17,670 nt of DNA from Gemmatimonadota bacterium (GTDB taxonomy: Bacteria > Latescibacterota > UBA2968 > UBA8231). The notes under the pieces are model-generated. The model was not told the DNA's origin, searched no databases, and worked only from the letters and a program-made list of their open reading frames with translations. Positions 1-8,010 of this stretch are shown here, in pieces; the first letter of the stretch is position 1; each line of letters begins with the position of its first letter. Location: positions 1 to 17,670 of the forward strand of contig JABHDC010000173.1 of the NCBI GenBank assembly GCA_018673255.1. The letters run 5' to 3'. Position numbers and translations under genes: made by a program.

Positions 1-211
1 GCCGATGACCTTCGTATTCGGTTCGCAGATCCAACCCGAATTCCCGGCGGTCCACGCTCCCGGCCCGCAGTCCTGCCTTCAGCCCGATGTGATGGTGCCA
101 GAGACCAGGCTCTGCCTGTGAGCGGCGTGTTTCGATGTTGACCTGGGCCGTCGCCGGCTCTCCCACGCAGAGGGTCAGGCACACAGCGATAATCGATCGC
201 TGGAAATCCAT
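1..211 (-). CDS. DUF481-like outer-membrane protein, N-terminal part (cut by window edge)
   Basis: The minus strand from the ATG at 211 stays open to the left edge, giving 70 codons of an incomplete gene. The protein begins MDFQRSIIAVCLTLCVGEPA and has a hydrophobic signal peptide with a likely cleavage site after ATA (PATAQ/VNIET). The mature start, VNIETRRSQAEPGLWHHHIG, followed by alternating strand-like residues (GLKAGLRAG, FGLDLRTEYEG), resembles the opening of DUF481/YdiY-type outer-membrane beta-barrels, which often begin with a V-N-I/V-E-(T/S)-R-like motif. The start lies only 9 bases after the stop of the Ppx/GppA gene, so it is probably the third gene of that operon. The family call rests on a short fragment. 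The signal peptide and reading frame are firmer than the family. Confidence 0.6.
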   Translation of the reverse strand, partial: MDFQRSIIAVCLTLCVGEPATAQVNIETRRSQAEPGLWHHHIGLKAGLRAGSVDRREFGLDLRTEYEGHR

Positions 212-220
212 CCGCCGCCG

Positions 221-1198
221 CTACCGACGTCCCGCGAGCATGTCGAGCAACAGGCCATAACGGATGCCCCGGGTGGACACGATCAGCTGCTCGTGCCCAC
301 TCAATTCCATATACAGCTGCAGGATCAGGGCGCCGGCGCTGATAATGTCGGCCCGCTGGTCACTGATCTGCGGGATCGACTGGATCTGTTCATGAGGCAG
401 GCTCAACAGGCGTCCGGCGATATCACGCACGGCGTCGAGGCTGAGCACATGACCGTTGATGCTGGCTGCATCGAAGGTGGGTGCCTGAGTATCGATGGCG
501 CCGAGGGTAGTGACGGTGCCTGCGACACCCACCAGGGCAACGTCGCGGGCACTGACAGGCAGATCGGCCAGGATGGCAAGAATCATCTCACGTGCCTGGG
601 CGATCTGCTGTGGCGTCGGCGGCAGCTGTGAGAAGAAGCGCTCCGTGACACGGACGGCCCCCACGTCGACGGATTGGGAGGCATCAACCTGACCCACCGC
701 TGTGCCAACGGCGACTTCTGTCGAGCCGCCCCCGATATCGATGACGGCATACCTTGACGGAACCTGCAGACCGAAGGCGGCCCCCTGGAAGGTCAGTCGA
801 GCTTCATCCAGGCCGCTCACTTCCACCAAGTCGACGCCGGCCTGTTGACCAGCTGCCTCGATGACCTGTGCCTGGTTGGCCGCATCGCGCAAGGCAGAAG
901 TGCCGAATGCACATACACGTTGTGCGCCCAGTGCTTCGGCTCGGATTCGATAGTTGCGAAGGAACTGGCAGACGCGGTCAATCGTCTCTGGTTGCACGCG
1001 ACGGTGTTCATCGACGCCTTTGCCCATGCGCGCAATCACATGGGCGTCGTCCAGGATTTCGACCTGATCGTCCTGAGCCAGGTCGTCGCGAATCCGGCGA
1101 CCAACAACCATGAGAATGGTGTTCGTGCCCAGATCGATCGCCGCCATCGGCGATGAGGCGGGCGATTCTGGGGCATGCGGGTCCACTGTCGAGGCCAT
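221..1198 (-). CDS. Ppx/GppA-family phosphatase (exopolyphosphatase-like), short form
   Basis: Member of the ASKHA-fold Ppx/GppA family, which hydrolyses inorganic polyphosphate and/or pppGpp in the cytoplasm. Visible motifs are the phosphate-1 loop AIDLGTNTI (residues 20-28), SGLDEARLTF around 128-137 with the Glu expected at the active site, the second phosphate loop IDIGGGSTE (153-161), GVAGTVTTLGAI (224-235) and the closing STRGIRYGLL (308-317). At 325 residues it carries only the two-domain core and lacks the C-terminal HD-like domain of long E. coli Ppx. The ATG at 1198 is chosen because it shares one base with the stop of the upstream Usp-EIIA gene (TGATG), implying translational coupling. 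An in-frame ATG at 1258 would overlap that gene by 61 bases, and residue 18 (Met) is a shorter alternative. Polyphosphate and pppGpp activity cannot be told apart from sequence. Confidence 0.9.
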   Translation of the reverse strand: MASTVDPHAPESPASSPMAAIDLGTNTILMVVGRRIRDDLAQDDQVEILDDAHVIARMGKGVDEHRRVQPETIDRVCQFLRNYRIRAEALGAQRVCAFGTSALRDAANQAQVIEAAGQQAGVDLVEVSGLDEARLTFQGAAFGLQVPSRYAVIDIGGGSTEVAVGTAVGQVDASQSVDVGAVRVTERFFSQLPPTPQQIAQAREMILAILADLPVSARDVALVGVAGTVTTLGAIDTQAPTFDAASINGHVLSLDAVRDIAGRLLSLPHEQIQSIPQISDQRADIISAGALILQLYMELSGHEQLIVSTRGIRYGLLLDMLAGRR

Positions 1199-2481
1199 CA
1201 AGCTGCCGCCGCCTCGCCTTTCTTGATCAGCGCCGTGAGTTCGGATGGCGTCTGACAATCCAGGAAGGCGGAGCGTGTCTCGTCGGTATGCATCAACTGC
1301 GCGATCTGGCCCAGGACGGGGATGTAGCTCCGGTAATTCTGCTGCGGTGTCAGCAACAGGAAGATGTAGCGGACGACATCACCATTGACGCCATTGAAGT
1401 CCACACCTTCCGGGCAGATCCCGAGGGCGCCGATGATTCCAGGCAGGTCGGGCATGGGGGCGTGGGGGATGGCGGTCTCGCGGCCGATGGAGGTCGAACT
1501 CTTGCTTTCCCGTGAGCGTGCCGCCTCCAGAACATTATCACGCTGCGAGGTGGGGACCTGCTTTTCCTCGACGAGGATGTCGACCATCTGATCGATGGCT
1601 TCCCACTTGTCACGTGGATGCAGATCCAGGCGGATTGTGTGCTCCCAGAAGATGCTGCTCAGACGATGGGTCGAAGGGGCGCGTGACCGCACGGTAAGAA
1701 CCGAGCAGGGCGATCGATAGGCGATCTCATCGGGAATGGAGCCAGCCAGGTAGCCTTCCTCGCGCCAGTCATTGGCAGCACCCACCACAAGCAGGTCATC
1801 GCTCTTGGCGCGCTCGATGATCGGCGTAACGATATCCTCAGCGGGAATGACTTCGAAGGGCGGGTCGAGGTCGAGGAGGCGCAATTGCAGGCGCAGATCA
1901 TCGGAGACCTGCCGGTAGTATTTCAGGAGGATGGGATCATCGCTGCGACAGGCTGGATCGCGAGCGACTCGAAGCACCTGCATGTCCACATCGCGGGCCT
2001 GAGAGATGCGGCTGGCTACTTCGATACCCATCAGGGAGTGTGCGCCGCCCCCGGTAGGTACGAGAATTCGGCCAACACCATCGAAGCCCTTGTCCTTGAA
2101 GATCAGTGTATCGACATCCAGCGCCTTGGTGAGGGCGCGATTGCTGGACTTTAACACACTGTCGCGATCGACGGCCCCATACCAGCCCATCAACAGGATG
2201 TCACAATTCCACCGTTTGAGGGCATCGCCGATGACCTGCGTCACTGAAGGACCGTGGACGACGTGGGGGATTGCACCTACCCCGAGATCGCCCGCGATCT
2301 GCGCAGCACGTTCCAACTGTGCCTTGGCGTCAGGACGGACCGGTACATCCGGTGTGACAACGTGGGTGAGATGTAGCTCACCCCAGGGCTCGCTGGCCAA
2401 AGACGCCGCAAGGCGCACCAACGAGTCCTCTGCCGCCGGGTCTTCGATGGCGACGAGGATGCGAACTGCTGATTTGGGCAT
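1198..2481 (-). CDS. Tandem universal stress protein domains fused to a PTS EIIA (PtsN/fructose-type) domain
   Basis: A 427-residue cytoplasmic three-domain protein. Residues 5-130 form a first, degenerate Usp domain (RILVAIEDPA start). Residues 137-266 form a second Usp domain beginning RILVPTGGG and carrying the late LLVVGAANDW...GSIPDEIAYRSPCSVLTVR segment, where Usp nucleotide-binding residues normally lie. Residues 280-422 match PTS_EIIA_2. The phosphoacceptor motif is TAIPHAP with the active-site histidine at 340, comparable with the AIPHG motif of PtsN, followed by FLLLTPQQ and the closing SAFLDCQTPSELTALI. The architecture suggests a regulator that couples phosphotransfer or nutrient state to a nucleotide- or stress-sensing module. 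It is probably not a transport component, since no EI, HPr, EIIB or EIIC gene is in the window. It is the first gene of a minus-strand cluster, with the Ppx/GppA gene overlapping its stop. The start at 2481 follows the divergent intergenic region; its ribosome binding site is weak. Confidence 0.88.
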   Translation of the reverse strand: MPKSAVRILVAIEDPAAEDSLVRLAASLASEPWGELHLTHVVTPDVPVRPDAKAQLERAAQIAGDLGVGAIPHVVHGPSVTQVIGDALKRWNCDILLMGWYGAVDRDSVLKSSNRALTKALDVDTLIFKDKGFDGVGRILVPTGGGAHSLMGIEVASRISQARDVDMQVLRVARDPACRSDDPILLKYYRQVSDDLRLQLRLLDLDPPFEVIPAEDIVTPIIERAKSDDLLVVGAANDWREEGYLAGSIPDEIAYRSPCSVLTVRSRAPSTHRLSSIFWEHTIRLDLHPRDKWEAIDQMVDILVEEKQVPTSQRDNVLEAARSRESKSSTSIGRETAIPHAPMPDLPGIIGALGICPEGVDFNGVNGDVVRYIFLLLTPQQNYRSYIPVLGQIAQLMHTDETRSAFLDCQTPSELTALIKKGEAAAA

Positions 2482-2553
2482 GTCACTTGAGATTCTACAG
2501 TCACGGCAGGGGTCACGCCGTGGTCTGCATCACAATACGTCCTGGGAGACCGG

Positions 2554-2582
2554 ATCTTACCCCGGTGGCGCGCATTGGTCAC
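2554..2582 (-). promoter_or_regulatory. Possible sigma70-like promoter for the Usp-EIIA cluster
   Basis: Read on the minus strand, GTGACC (2577-2582) is followed by a 17-base spacer and TAAGAT (2554-2559). Each hexamer matches the consensus at four of six positions. Transcription would start near 2547, leaving a leader of about 65 bases before the ATG at 2481. This is a motif match only, in an organism whose promoter consensus is unknown. Confidence 0.3.
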
Positions 2583-2662
2583 CGAAGATAGCGACACGTC
2601 TCGTTGACCGCCACCAGATCCTGATCGCTTCAGTATGACGTAACTCAAGTGTAGCGTTTGTC

Positions 2663-2691
2663 TTGCGACCGAGTGAGCCGCTTCGTACTTT
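2663..2691 (+). promoter_or_regulatory. Weak candidate promoter for the NMP-kinase-like gene
   Basis: TTGCGA (2663-2668), a 17-base spacer and TACTTT (2686-2691) lie about 120 bases before the ATG at 2811. The spacing is ideal but the -10 matches at only three of six positions, so this is a weak call. Confidence 0.22.
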
Positions 2692-2810
2692 GCTCGAGTC
2701 GATCCGTGGGTGCGAGCCCGGTGGGTCGACGGGTAGCGGGCCGGTCCCAGACGGGCCTGTCCGCTGAATTGGAACCCGCCCCATGGCCCCCAAAAAAGGC
2801 TCTGGTCCCG

Positions 2811-3500
2811 ATGGCCGTCATCACCGTATCACGACAGTTGGGCAGCGGCGGTGACCGTATCGCCGAGCGCGTTGCGGAGGAGCTTGGTTTCCAGCTCGTG
2901 GATCGTCGGCTGGTCGAAGAGATCGCCAACATCACCGATACCTCCGTTGATGAGGTGGAGAAGTACGATGAGAAGGGCGAGGGGCGTGTGCGGCATTTTC
3001 TCAAGCGCCTGCTGGTCCCCGAAATGAGTCCCGGAGGATTTCCCCTGTCCTCGGCGGCATATTTTCCCGAATTCGGACTCGAATTTCCTTACGTCATGGA
3101 GCGGGGTGGTGGCGAACATCAGGCCGCCTACCTCGACCGCGGGACATATCAGCTGCTGATCACGACCCTGGTCCAGGACTACGGAGACACGGGCCGGGCA
3201 GTGATTGTCGGCCGCGCGAGCCAGGTGATCCTCTCACAACATCCCAAGGCCTTCCACGTGAAGGTCATCGCGCCCCTTGAGGAGCGGACACAGCGTGTTC
3301 AGGAAGCGCAGGATGTCACGGAGGAACAAGCACGAGAGCTGGTTGAGCAGCACGACCGCTGGCGCCAGTTGTATCTGAAGAATCACCACGACGCCGACTG
3401 GAACGATCTGCTGCTCTACCATCTCACGATCAACACCGGACGAATGAGTTCCGATGATGCGGTAGATCTCATCGTCCACCAGCTGCGCGAGTCCGACTGA
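2811..3500 (+). CDS. Cytidylate-kinase-like family NMP kinase
   Basis: A 229-residue P-loop kinase of the cytidylate-kinase-like family (Cytidylate_kin2 type), cytoplasmic, expected to phosphorylate a nucleoside monophosphate; the true substrate is uncertain. The opening MAVITVSRQLGSGGDRIAER is the family signature, with a P-loop in SRQLGSGGDR (7-16), followed by ELGFQLVDRRLVEEIA (25-40). VIVGRASQVIL (131-141) corresponds to the family VIVGRG/A segment. The end, LLLYHLTINTGRMSSDDAVD (200-219), matches the usual Y.L.INT.R.s.e.A.dLI ending. The ATG at 2811 is chosen because homology starts immediately there; the ribosome binding site is poor. An in-frame TTG at 2658 would add 51 unlike residues. 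The gene is divergent from Usp-EIIA and ends 34 bases before a terminator hairpin, so it is probably transcribed alone. Confidence 0.85.
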   Translation: MAVITVSRQLGSGGDRIAERVAEELGFQLVDRRLVEEIANITDTSVDEVEKYDEKGEGRVRHFLKRLLVPEMSPGGFPLSSAAYFPEFGLEFPYVMERGGGEHQAAYLDRGTYQLLITTLVQDYGDTGRAVIVGRASQVILSQHPKAFHVKVIAPLEERTQRVQEAQDVTEEQARELVEQHDRWRQLYLKNHHDADWNDLLLYHLTINTGRMSSDDAVDLIVHQLRESD

Positions 3501-3534
3501 CCTTCCAATTGCCCGGCATGACTGTTCGCCTCGT

Positions 3535-3567
3535 ACGCCTCTCCTCCGACATGAGGGGAGGCGTTTT
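3535..3567 (+). terminator. Rho-independent terminator/hairpin after the NMP-kinase-like gene
   Basis: A 10-bp stem (ACGCCTCTCC at 3535-3544 with GGGGAGGCGT at 3555-3564, one G-T wobble) encloses a 10-base loop, and a TTTT run covers 3564-3567. The 3' arm also holds a GGGGAGG purine run that could act as the ribosome binding site of the next gene, so the structure may have a second role as an attenuator or translation switch. Confidence 0.75.
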
Positions 3568-5482
3568 GTGTGCCCGGACGTCTGTGCCTTGGGGCAGGGA
3601 TGATGGTGCATCTGTCTATCGCTGGTTCCTGTGCCTGTTTGTCCTTCTGCTGATCGGCGGTGACCCGACCCACGCGGTGGAGTCCATCTCGGTAGGCGAG
3701 GATGGCTCGGCGAGTTGGGTGTCGGCACGTGAGACCTCTCGATTTGTCAGTGTCCGCAGTGACCGAATCTGGATGTGGAATGTCACGGCCGATGGCAACC
3801 TGGCGCGTGGGATCGAAGAGCGGGGCGGTGGCGTATTCGATGTCGTGCCCGCCCTGGACGCTGCCCCGACCGGTGGGCCCGGGGCACCAGAGCCGGTGGA
3901 ACCGATTCCGGGTGGAGACGCGCTGGTCGATGGGGAGGCTTCGACGTACTTCGATCCCGACCTCATGCCCCTGTTTGAGCGTCAGATGCCGATCATCATC
4001 GACCTGGGCGCCGCATTCAGCGTCAACCGCGTGCGTCTCTTTCCCCGACTCGACAGGATCAACCGCAACCGATTCCTGCAGGAATTCTCCATCAACGGCT
4101 CGCCGGACGGAATGATCGCCAAGCGTCTGGTGCTGTTTCAGGCTCCCTCCGAGAATTCCGAACCCGTTGTGGATGTGACGTTCGAGGCGTGGGATGTGCG
4201 TTATCTCGAACTCATCTCACTGGCGAATCGACCCTGGGAAGTGGCCGAGATTGAGGTCTACGGCGATGGCAGTGCCCCCGTCGGTGAGTATGTGTCACAA
4301 CCCCTGCCGGCCTCTCAGGCAACGCCTGTGTGGGGGCGGTTGCGGATTGAGTCGGGGGAAGGGGACGATCGGGACACCACGGGATCTTTCGACGATCAGG
4401 CGAATCTGGTGATCCAGACCCGCACGGGACCGGATCCCTCGCCGCTGCTCTACTACATGCTCAAGGGCGACGAACTCATCCCGGTGACGAAGGTGGTCTG
4501 GGAGGGGGCGGTGGAGGGGCTCAAGGGACCCGTCGACCCGAATCCCGACTGGAGTGTGTGGGAGACGGTGACGGACGGCCTGATTCGGTCGCCGAGCCTG
4601 AATCGGTATCTACAGTTCCGCATTGGGCTGCCCGAGCCCGGGACCATATTGCGGCGCCTGCACTTTGAGTACAGCCATCCGCCGATTGCGCAGGATCTTG
4701 CGGCCGAGATCAGTCCCACCATCGCCGAACCCGGTGTGATGACACCCTTCGCCCTTTCGTTGCAGGCTTTGCTCAAGACGACGGGTGTCGAGGAGCGACG
4801 TGACACCGGCTTTCGCCAGCTGCAGGTCCGTACCAGCGCGCAGATCGGTCAGGTGTTGCGCGTTCTCGTCGATGACGAAGAGATCTTTGCTACGACTCGC
4901 TACGAACCCGGCCAGGGATTCACGATCAATCTGTGGGATCGGCAGGTGCAGAATGGCACCTTCTTCCAGATCGAATTCACCGCTGCCGTGTTGCGTGAAC
5001 GAACGCGCTTCGAGATCAGAGCACTGGATCGCCGGACCGAGCTGGTCGAGGACGGTGACGAGACAGAGCAGACCACGGCGTATCAGGTCGCCCGCGCTGC
5101 CGATATCGATGAAGTGACACCCGGGGGAAGTCTGACGGTACGACTCGCTGGTGGCGAATCACTGCCTCTGGTCGCCAACCTGTCGACCTCACCGGTGGTG
5201 ACACCGAATGGCGACGGTATTCGCGATCAGCTGGCGGTGCATTTCTCTCTGCTGAAGCTGATCGCCCCAGCACGCGTCAGTCTCGATGTCCATGACCTGA
5301 GTGGCCGGCGAATCCATCGAGCCTATGACGCCGAACACGTGAACGGAATTCTGAATCTCACGTGGGGCGTCCGCGATGAGTCTGGTCGTCTTCTGACACC
5401 AGGGATCTATGTCTACCGCCTGACGGTTGAAGCCGACTCAGGCGACGAACTCCATCAGGGCGTGTTCAAGGTGGCCTACTGA
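3551..5482 (+). CDS. Secreted discoidin-like/FlgD-Ig protein A (first gene of the five-gene surface operon)
   Basis: A predicted exported protein of 643 residues, not recognised as a characterised family. Numbered from ATG 3551: a signal peptide with hydrophobic core RWFLCLFVLLLIGG (24-37) and likely cleavage after THA (42); a discoidin (F5/8-C)-like module at about 115-240 (DGEASTYFDPD, IIIDLGAAFSVNRVRLF, VAEIEVYGDG); a module with IQTRTGPD (288-295), DWSVW (333-337) and RYLQFRIGL (352-360); an Ig-like module at about 378-545 opening HPPIAQDLAAEISP; and a C-terminal FlgD-like Ig domain at 547-643 with VTPNGDGIRD, VHDLSGRRI and TPGIYVYRL, ending FKVAY. The start is uncertain. ATG 3551 lies within the terminator hairpin and has no clear Shine-Dalgarno; TTG 3566 has GGGGAGG 4 bases upstream; GTG 3584 gives a shorter signal peptide; ATG 3509 is also in frame. 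Paralogous to B and D. The gene frame is secure; the function is not. Confidence 0.82.
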   Translation: MRGGVLCARTSVPWGRDDGASVYRWFLCLFVLLLIGGDPTHAVESISVGEDGSASWVSARETSRFVSVRSDRIWMWNVTADGNLARGIEERGGGVFDVVPALDAAPTGGPGAPEPVEPIPGGDALVDGEASTYFDPDLMPLFERQMPIIIDLGAAFSVNRVRLFPRLDRINRNRFLQEFSINGSPDGMIAKRLVLFQAPSENSEPVVDVTFEAWDVRYLELISLANRPWEVAEIEVYGDGSAPVGEYVSQPLPASQATPVWGRLRIESGEGDDRDTTGSFDDQANLVIQTRTGPDPSPLLYYMLKGDELIPVTKVVWEGAVEGLKGPVDPNPDWSVWETVTDGLIRSPSLNRYLQFRIGLPEPGTILRRLHFEYSHPPIAQDLAAEISPTIAEPGVMTPFALSLQALLKTTGVEERRDTGFRQLQVRTSAQIGQVLRVLVDDEEIFATTRYEPGQGFTINLWDRQVQNGTFFQIEFTAAVLRERTRFEIRALDRRTELVEDGDETEQTTAYQVARAADIDEVTPGGSLTVRLAGGESLPLVANLSTSPVVTPNGDGIRDQLAVHFSLLKLIAPARVSLDVHDLSGRRIHRAYDAEHVNGILNLTWGVRDESGRLLTPGIYVYRLTVEADSGDELHQGVFKVAY

Positions 5483-8010
5483 TGCGTCTGCCTGGCTCGG
5501 GTGTCCTGGTGGTGATCATCATGTTGGGCGTCGTGACGCCGGCCGTGATGCCTGAGGCGATGTCTGTCTGGGGGCAGTCGCCGGGATACATTGCCAGCAC
5601 GAGTCAGATCCTGGTCGGGCGGCAGGGAGACTGGCAGGCATGGGATGTGGCCGAAGGGTCGACCCAGATCGACGGCGGGGGAACGGTTCGACCTCGCCTG
5701 CTGCGAGGCGAACTCAATGCGATGCTGGATGCGGATCAGTTCGATCACGTGCGCGCCGGCGGCGACACGGTGCGCGGTGGCGTGATGGTTGTCGGTTCAT
5801 CGCCGGAGACGGCCGAGCTGATTCGAGATGGCGACGTGACGACGGGGTGGAGCCCAGATCGACGTGCATCTCTGGCAAGCTGGTTCATCGATCTGGACCT
5901 GGGGCGTACCGTGACAGCCGAACGAGTCGTGGTGCGCTTTGCCGCCGAAGGAGAGGGTGATCCCTTCCTGAAGTTCCGCGTCATGGCCTCGGCGCAGACC
6001 CGTCTGACGAATGAGGATCTGGATATCGAGTTCTTCCGCGTCGGTCAGGTGACGGTGCGCAACAAGGACACGCGGGAGTTTGAGTTCATCGTTCGGCCAC
6101 AGCGCCGTGTTCCCGAGGGGCTCACAGGAGAAGTGATCCAGACGATCCGCTTCGAGGCGCTCGACACGGACCGGGATCGAGCCCATGAGATCACACTGGC
6201 GCAGTTTCTCGAATTGCCGGAAGAAGAGCAGGGCGCAACAGAATTCTACCGCCAGACTGTGTCGGGACGCACAATCCTGGTCGATCGGGAGACCTGGGAG
6301 GCCCTGCCGACCCTGGAGCGGGGGCCGGTTCGGTACTTCAGGTGGGAGCAGCCGCAGCTGATGGAGCTGGAGGTCTACACACCTGGTCAGAATATCGCCC
6401 ATCTGACACAGATCGAGATCAATCGAACGTCCTCTGCATTCGACAATCCGCTCAGGTATTTCAGCACCGATGGTCTGGCAACGCCCTATCCCATTCGTCC
6501 ATATGATGCACTGCGAGACGACAACCAGCTGGAGATCGATCTCGGCGCCAAATTCTGGCTCGATCGCATCCGTCTCGTCACCGAGACCCCACTGAGTGCC
6601 TATCAGATCCTGACCTCCGATGGTGCCCTGGACCCCAATGGCGATCGTCGCTGGCGCGAGTTTGGCGAGCGGCTGAATCCCGATCAATATCAGCAACTGG
6701 AAGAGAGATTTCCTCTCGACGTGGTGCGCTTCATCCAATTGCGGGCCCTGCAGTTCCTCGGCACCGAAGTAGAGAGCGGCAGAATCCGTGAGCTGCAGGC
6801 CTACGGCCAGGGCTACGTCTCGGATATCGAACTGACCTCGCCCATCATCCGATTACCCACATCGAGTATGTTCACTCAGTTGTCGTGGACAGGGGACGTC
6901 CTGCCTGACACGCGCATCGAGATCCGCACTCGCAGCGGCGACGACCTGAGCGTGGTCAAGCGCTACTTCGATCGGTTCGATCGCGAGATCGGGCAGGACC
7001 AGTGGGAGTCGGCCCGATTACTGAATCGCGGACCCATCATCGAGACCGAGATCCCGGGCCCTCTGTGGAGCAAGTGGAGCGAGCTCTACCAGGCATCCGG
7101 GGAGAATTTCCGATCTCCGGGGCCGCGCCGTTACGGCATGGTACACGTGCGGCTTCTGAGCACCAATCCGGATCGGCACGCGAGCATCCGGCAATTGCGC
7201 ATTGGCCTGGCGCCACCACTGGTGAGTCAGACCTTTGCTGAAATGTGGCCCGTCGAAGGGATTGCACCCGGTGTGGAGGAGGAGTTCGTCCTCTACGTGC
7301 GGCCCGAATTTGGCGCCGGAAATCCCGGATTTGATCGGATCCGCCTGAGTTCGTCCTCATCGACCCCCCTCCAGCTGCTCTCCGCGCGGCGTGGAACGGC
7401 GCGACAGATCGAGTTGGGTGGAGGAGCGGATCTGCTAGCGGGTGGTGGAACCATCGAGACGTCATCGGAGGCGGTCGACCTGGTGCTGTCCTCGCCGATT
7501 CGCAGCGGCAACAGCACGCTCGAATTGAGAATCCGGACGCGCCTGTTCCTGGCTGGGACCACCTTCAAGGCTCAGTTGTTGTCCCGGGATCGACCAGGTG
7601 TCGTGCAGGAAGTCAGTGCGGGTGACGCGGTCTCACACATTGCCAGCCAGCGCATGGTCGTCATCACCGATCTGGACCGTGGGCGACTGCTGCAGAATCT
7701 GCGAGTCGATCCTGTGGTGGTCACACCGAATGGGGATGGGATCAATGATGAGACCACATTCAGCTTCAGCATCTTCCAACTGCGGGGAACGCAGCGACCG
7801 ATCGCCGAGCTCTTCGATCTGACAGGACGGCGTGTTCGTCAGCTGCCGGCCACAGCCACCCAGCCGAGTGGATCACACCGAATCGTCTGGGACGGGCGTG
7901 ATGAGGCCGGTCAGATCGTGGCACCGGGAGTCTATCTGGTTCGTGTTGAGGTCGAGATCGATGCGCGCCGGAGAGCTTCAGTCACACACCTGGTGCATGT
8001 GGCCTACTGA
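5482..8010 (+). CDS. Secreted discoidin-like/FlgD-Ig protein B (two discoidin-like modules)
   Basis: Predicted exported protein of 842 residues, the longest of the three paralogues. Signal peptide in residues 1-31 (hydrophobic GVLVVIIMLGVV). A first discoidin-like module at about 100-300 (LIRDGDVTTGWSP, WFIDLDLGRTVTAERVVVRF, ELEVYTPG) is followed by a second at about 305-445 (LEIDLGAKFWLDRIRLV, IRELQAYGQGY), so B seems to carry an internal duplication relative to A and D. Next come the RTRSGDD (482-488) and WSKW (529-532) module, an Ig-like module from about 577 (APPLVSQTFAEMWP) with AGTTFKAQLLSRDRP (691-705), and the FlgD-like Ig domain at 742-842 (VTPNGDGIND, FDLTGRRVR, VWDGRDEAG, APGVYLVRV), ending VHVAY. 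The ATG at 5482 shares its A with the TGA of gene A, and AAGGTGG lies just upstream. No cysteine is present. Probably a periplasmic or surface partner of gene C. Confidence 0.85.
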   Translation: MRLPGSGVLVVIIMLGVVTPAVMPEAMSVWGQSPGYIASTSQILVGRQGDWQAWDVAEGSTQIDGGGTVRPRLLRGELNAMLDADQFDHVRAGGDTVRGGVMVVGSSPETAELIRDGDVTTGWSPDRRASLASWFIDLDLGRTVTAERVVVRFAAEGEGDPFLKFRVMASAQTRLTNEDLDIEFFRVGQVTVRNKDTREFEFIVRPQRRVPEGLTGEVIQTIRFEALDTDRDRAHEITLAQFLELPEEEQGATEFYRQTVSGRTILVDRETWEALPTLERGPVRYFRWEQPQLMELEVYTPGQNIAHLTQIEINRTSSAFDNPLRYFSTDGLATPYPIRPYDALRDDNQLEIDLGAKFWLDRIRLVTETPLSAYQILTSDGALDPNGDRRWREFGERLNPDQYQQLEERFPLDVVRFIQLRALQFLGTEVESGRIRELQAYGQGYVSDIELTSPIIRLPTSSMFTQLSWTGDVLPDTRIEIRTRSGDDLSVVKRYFDRFDREIGQDQWESARLLNRGPIIETEIPGPLWSKWSELYQASGENFRSPGPRRYGMVHVRLLSTNPDRHASIRQLRIGLAPPLVSQTFAEMWPVEGIAPGVEEEFVLYVRPEFGAGNPGFDRIRLSSSSSTPLQLLSARRGTARQIELGGGADLLAGGGTIETSSEAVDLVLSSPIRSGNSTLELRIRTRLFLAGTTFKAQLLSRDRPGVVQEVSAGDAVSHIASQRMVVITDLDRGRLLQNLRVDPVVVTPNGDGINDETTFSFSIFQLRGTQRPIAELFDLTGRRVRQLPATATQPSGSHRIVWDGRDEAGQIVAPGVYLVRVEVEIDARRRASVTHLVHVAY

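Larger units (their letters stand above)
2482..2810. other. Divergent intergenic region between the Usp-EIIA cluster and the NMP-kinase-like gene
   Basis: These 329 bases lie between two divergently read genes and should hold promoters for both. I see weak sigma70-like matches for each direction (listed separately). There is also a 6-bp inverted repeat, CACGGC (2502-2507) and GCCGTG (2517-2522), in the leader of the minus-strand gene. An open frame with a TTG at 2658 extends the kinase upstream, but its translation (SRFVLCSSRSVGASPVGRRV) does not resemble the family, so it is treated as untranslated. No RNA gene or repeat family is recognised here. Confidence 0.6.

Noticed and set aside
2492..2497. 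TAGAAT -10-like hexamer on the minus strand close to the Usp-EIIA start
   Set aside because: A good -10 match, but no -35 at a suitable distance, and it would start transcription only a few bases before the ATG.
2006..2638. 210-codon plus-strand open frame opposite the Usp-EIIA gene and its upstream region
   Set aside because: Mostly antisense to a clear Usp domain, with low-complexity Ser/Arg/Pro composition typical of shadow frames.
2658..2810. N-terminal extension of the cytidylate-kinase-like gene from TTG 2658
   Set aside because: The extra 51 residues do not resemble the family, whose conserved sequence starts at MAVITVSRQ, and the TTG has no good ribosome binding site.
5797..6738. 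313-codon open frame on the minus strand inside gene B
   Set aside because: It lies wholly antisense to a better-supported secreted protein with recognisable domains, has a cysteine-rich composition without family motifs, and is the kind of shadow frame expected at this GC content.
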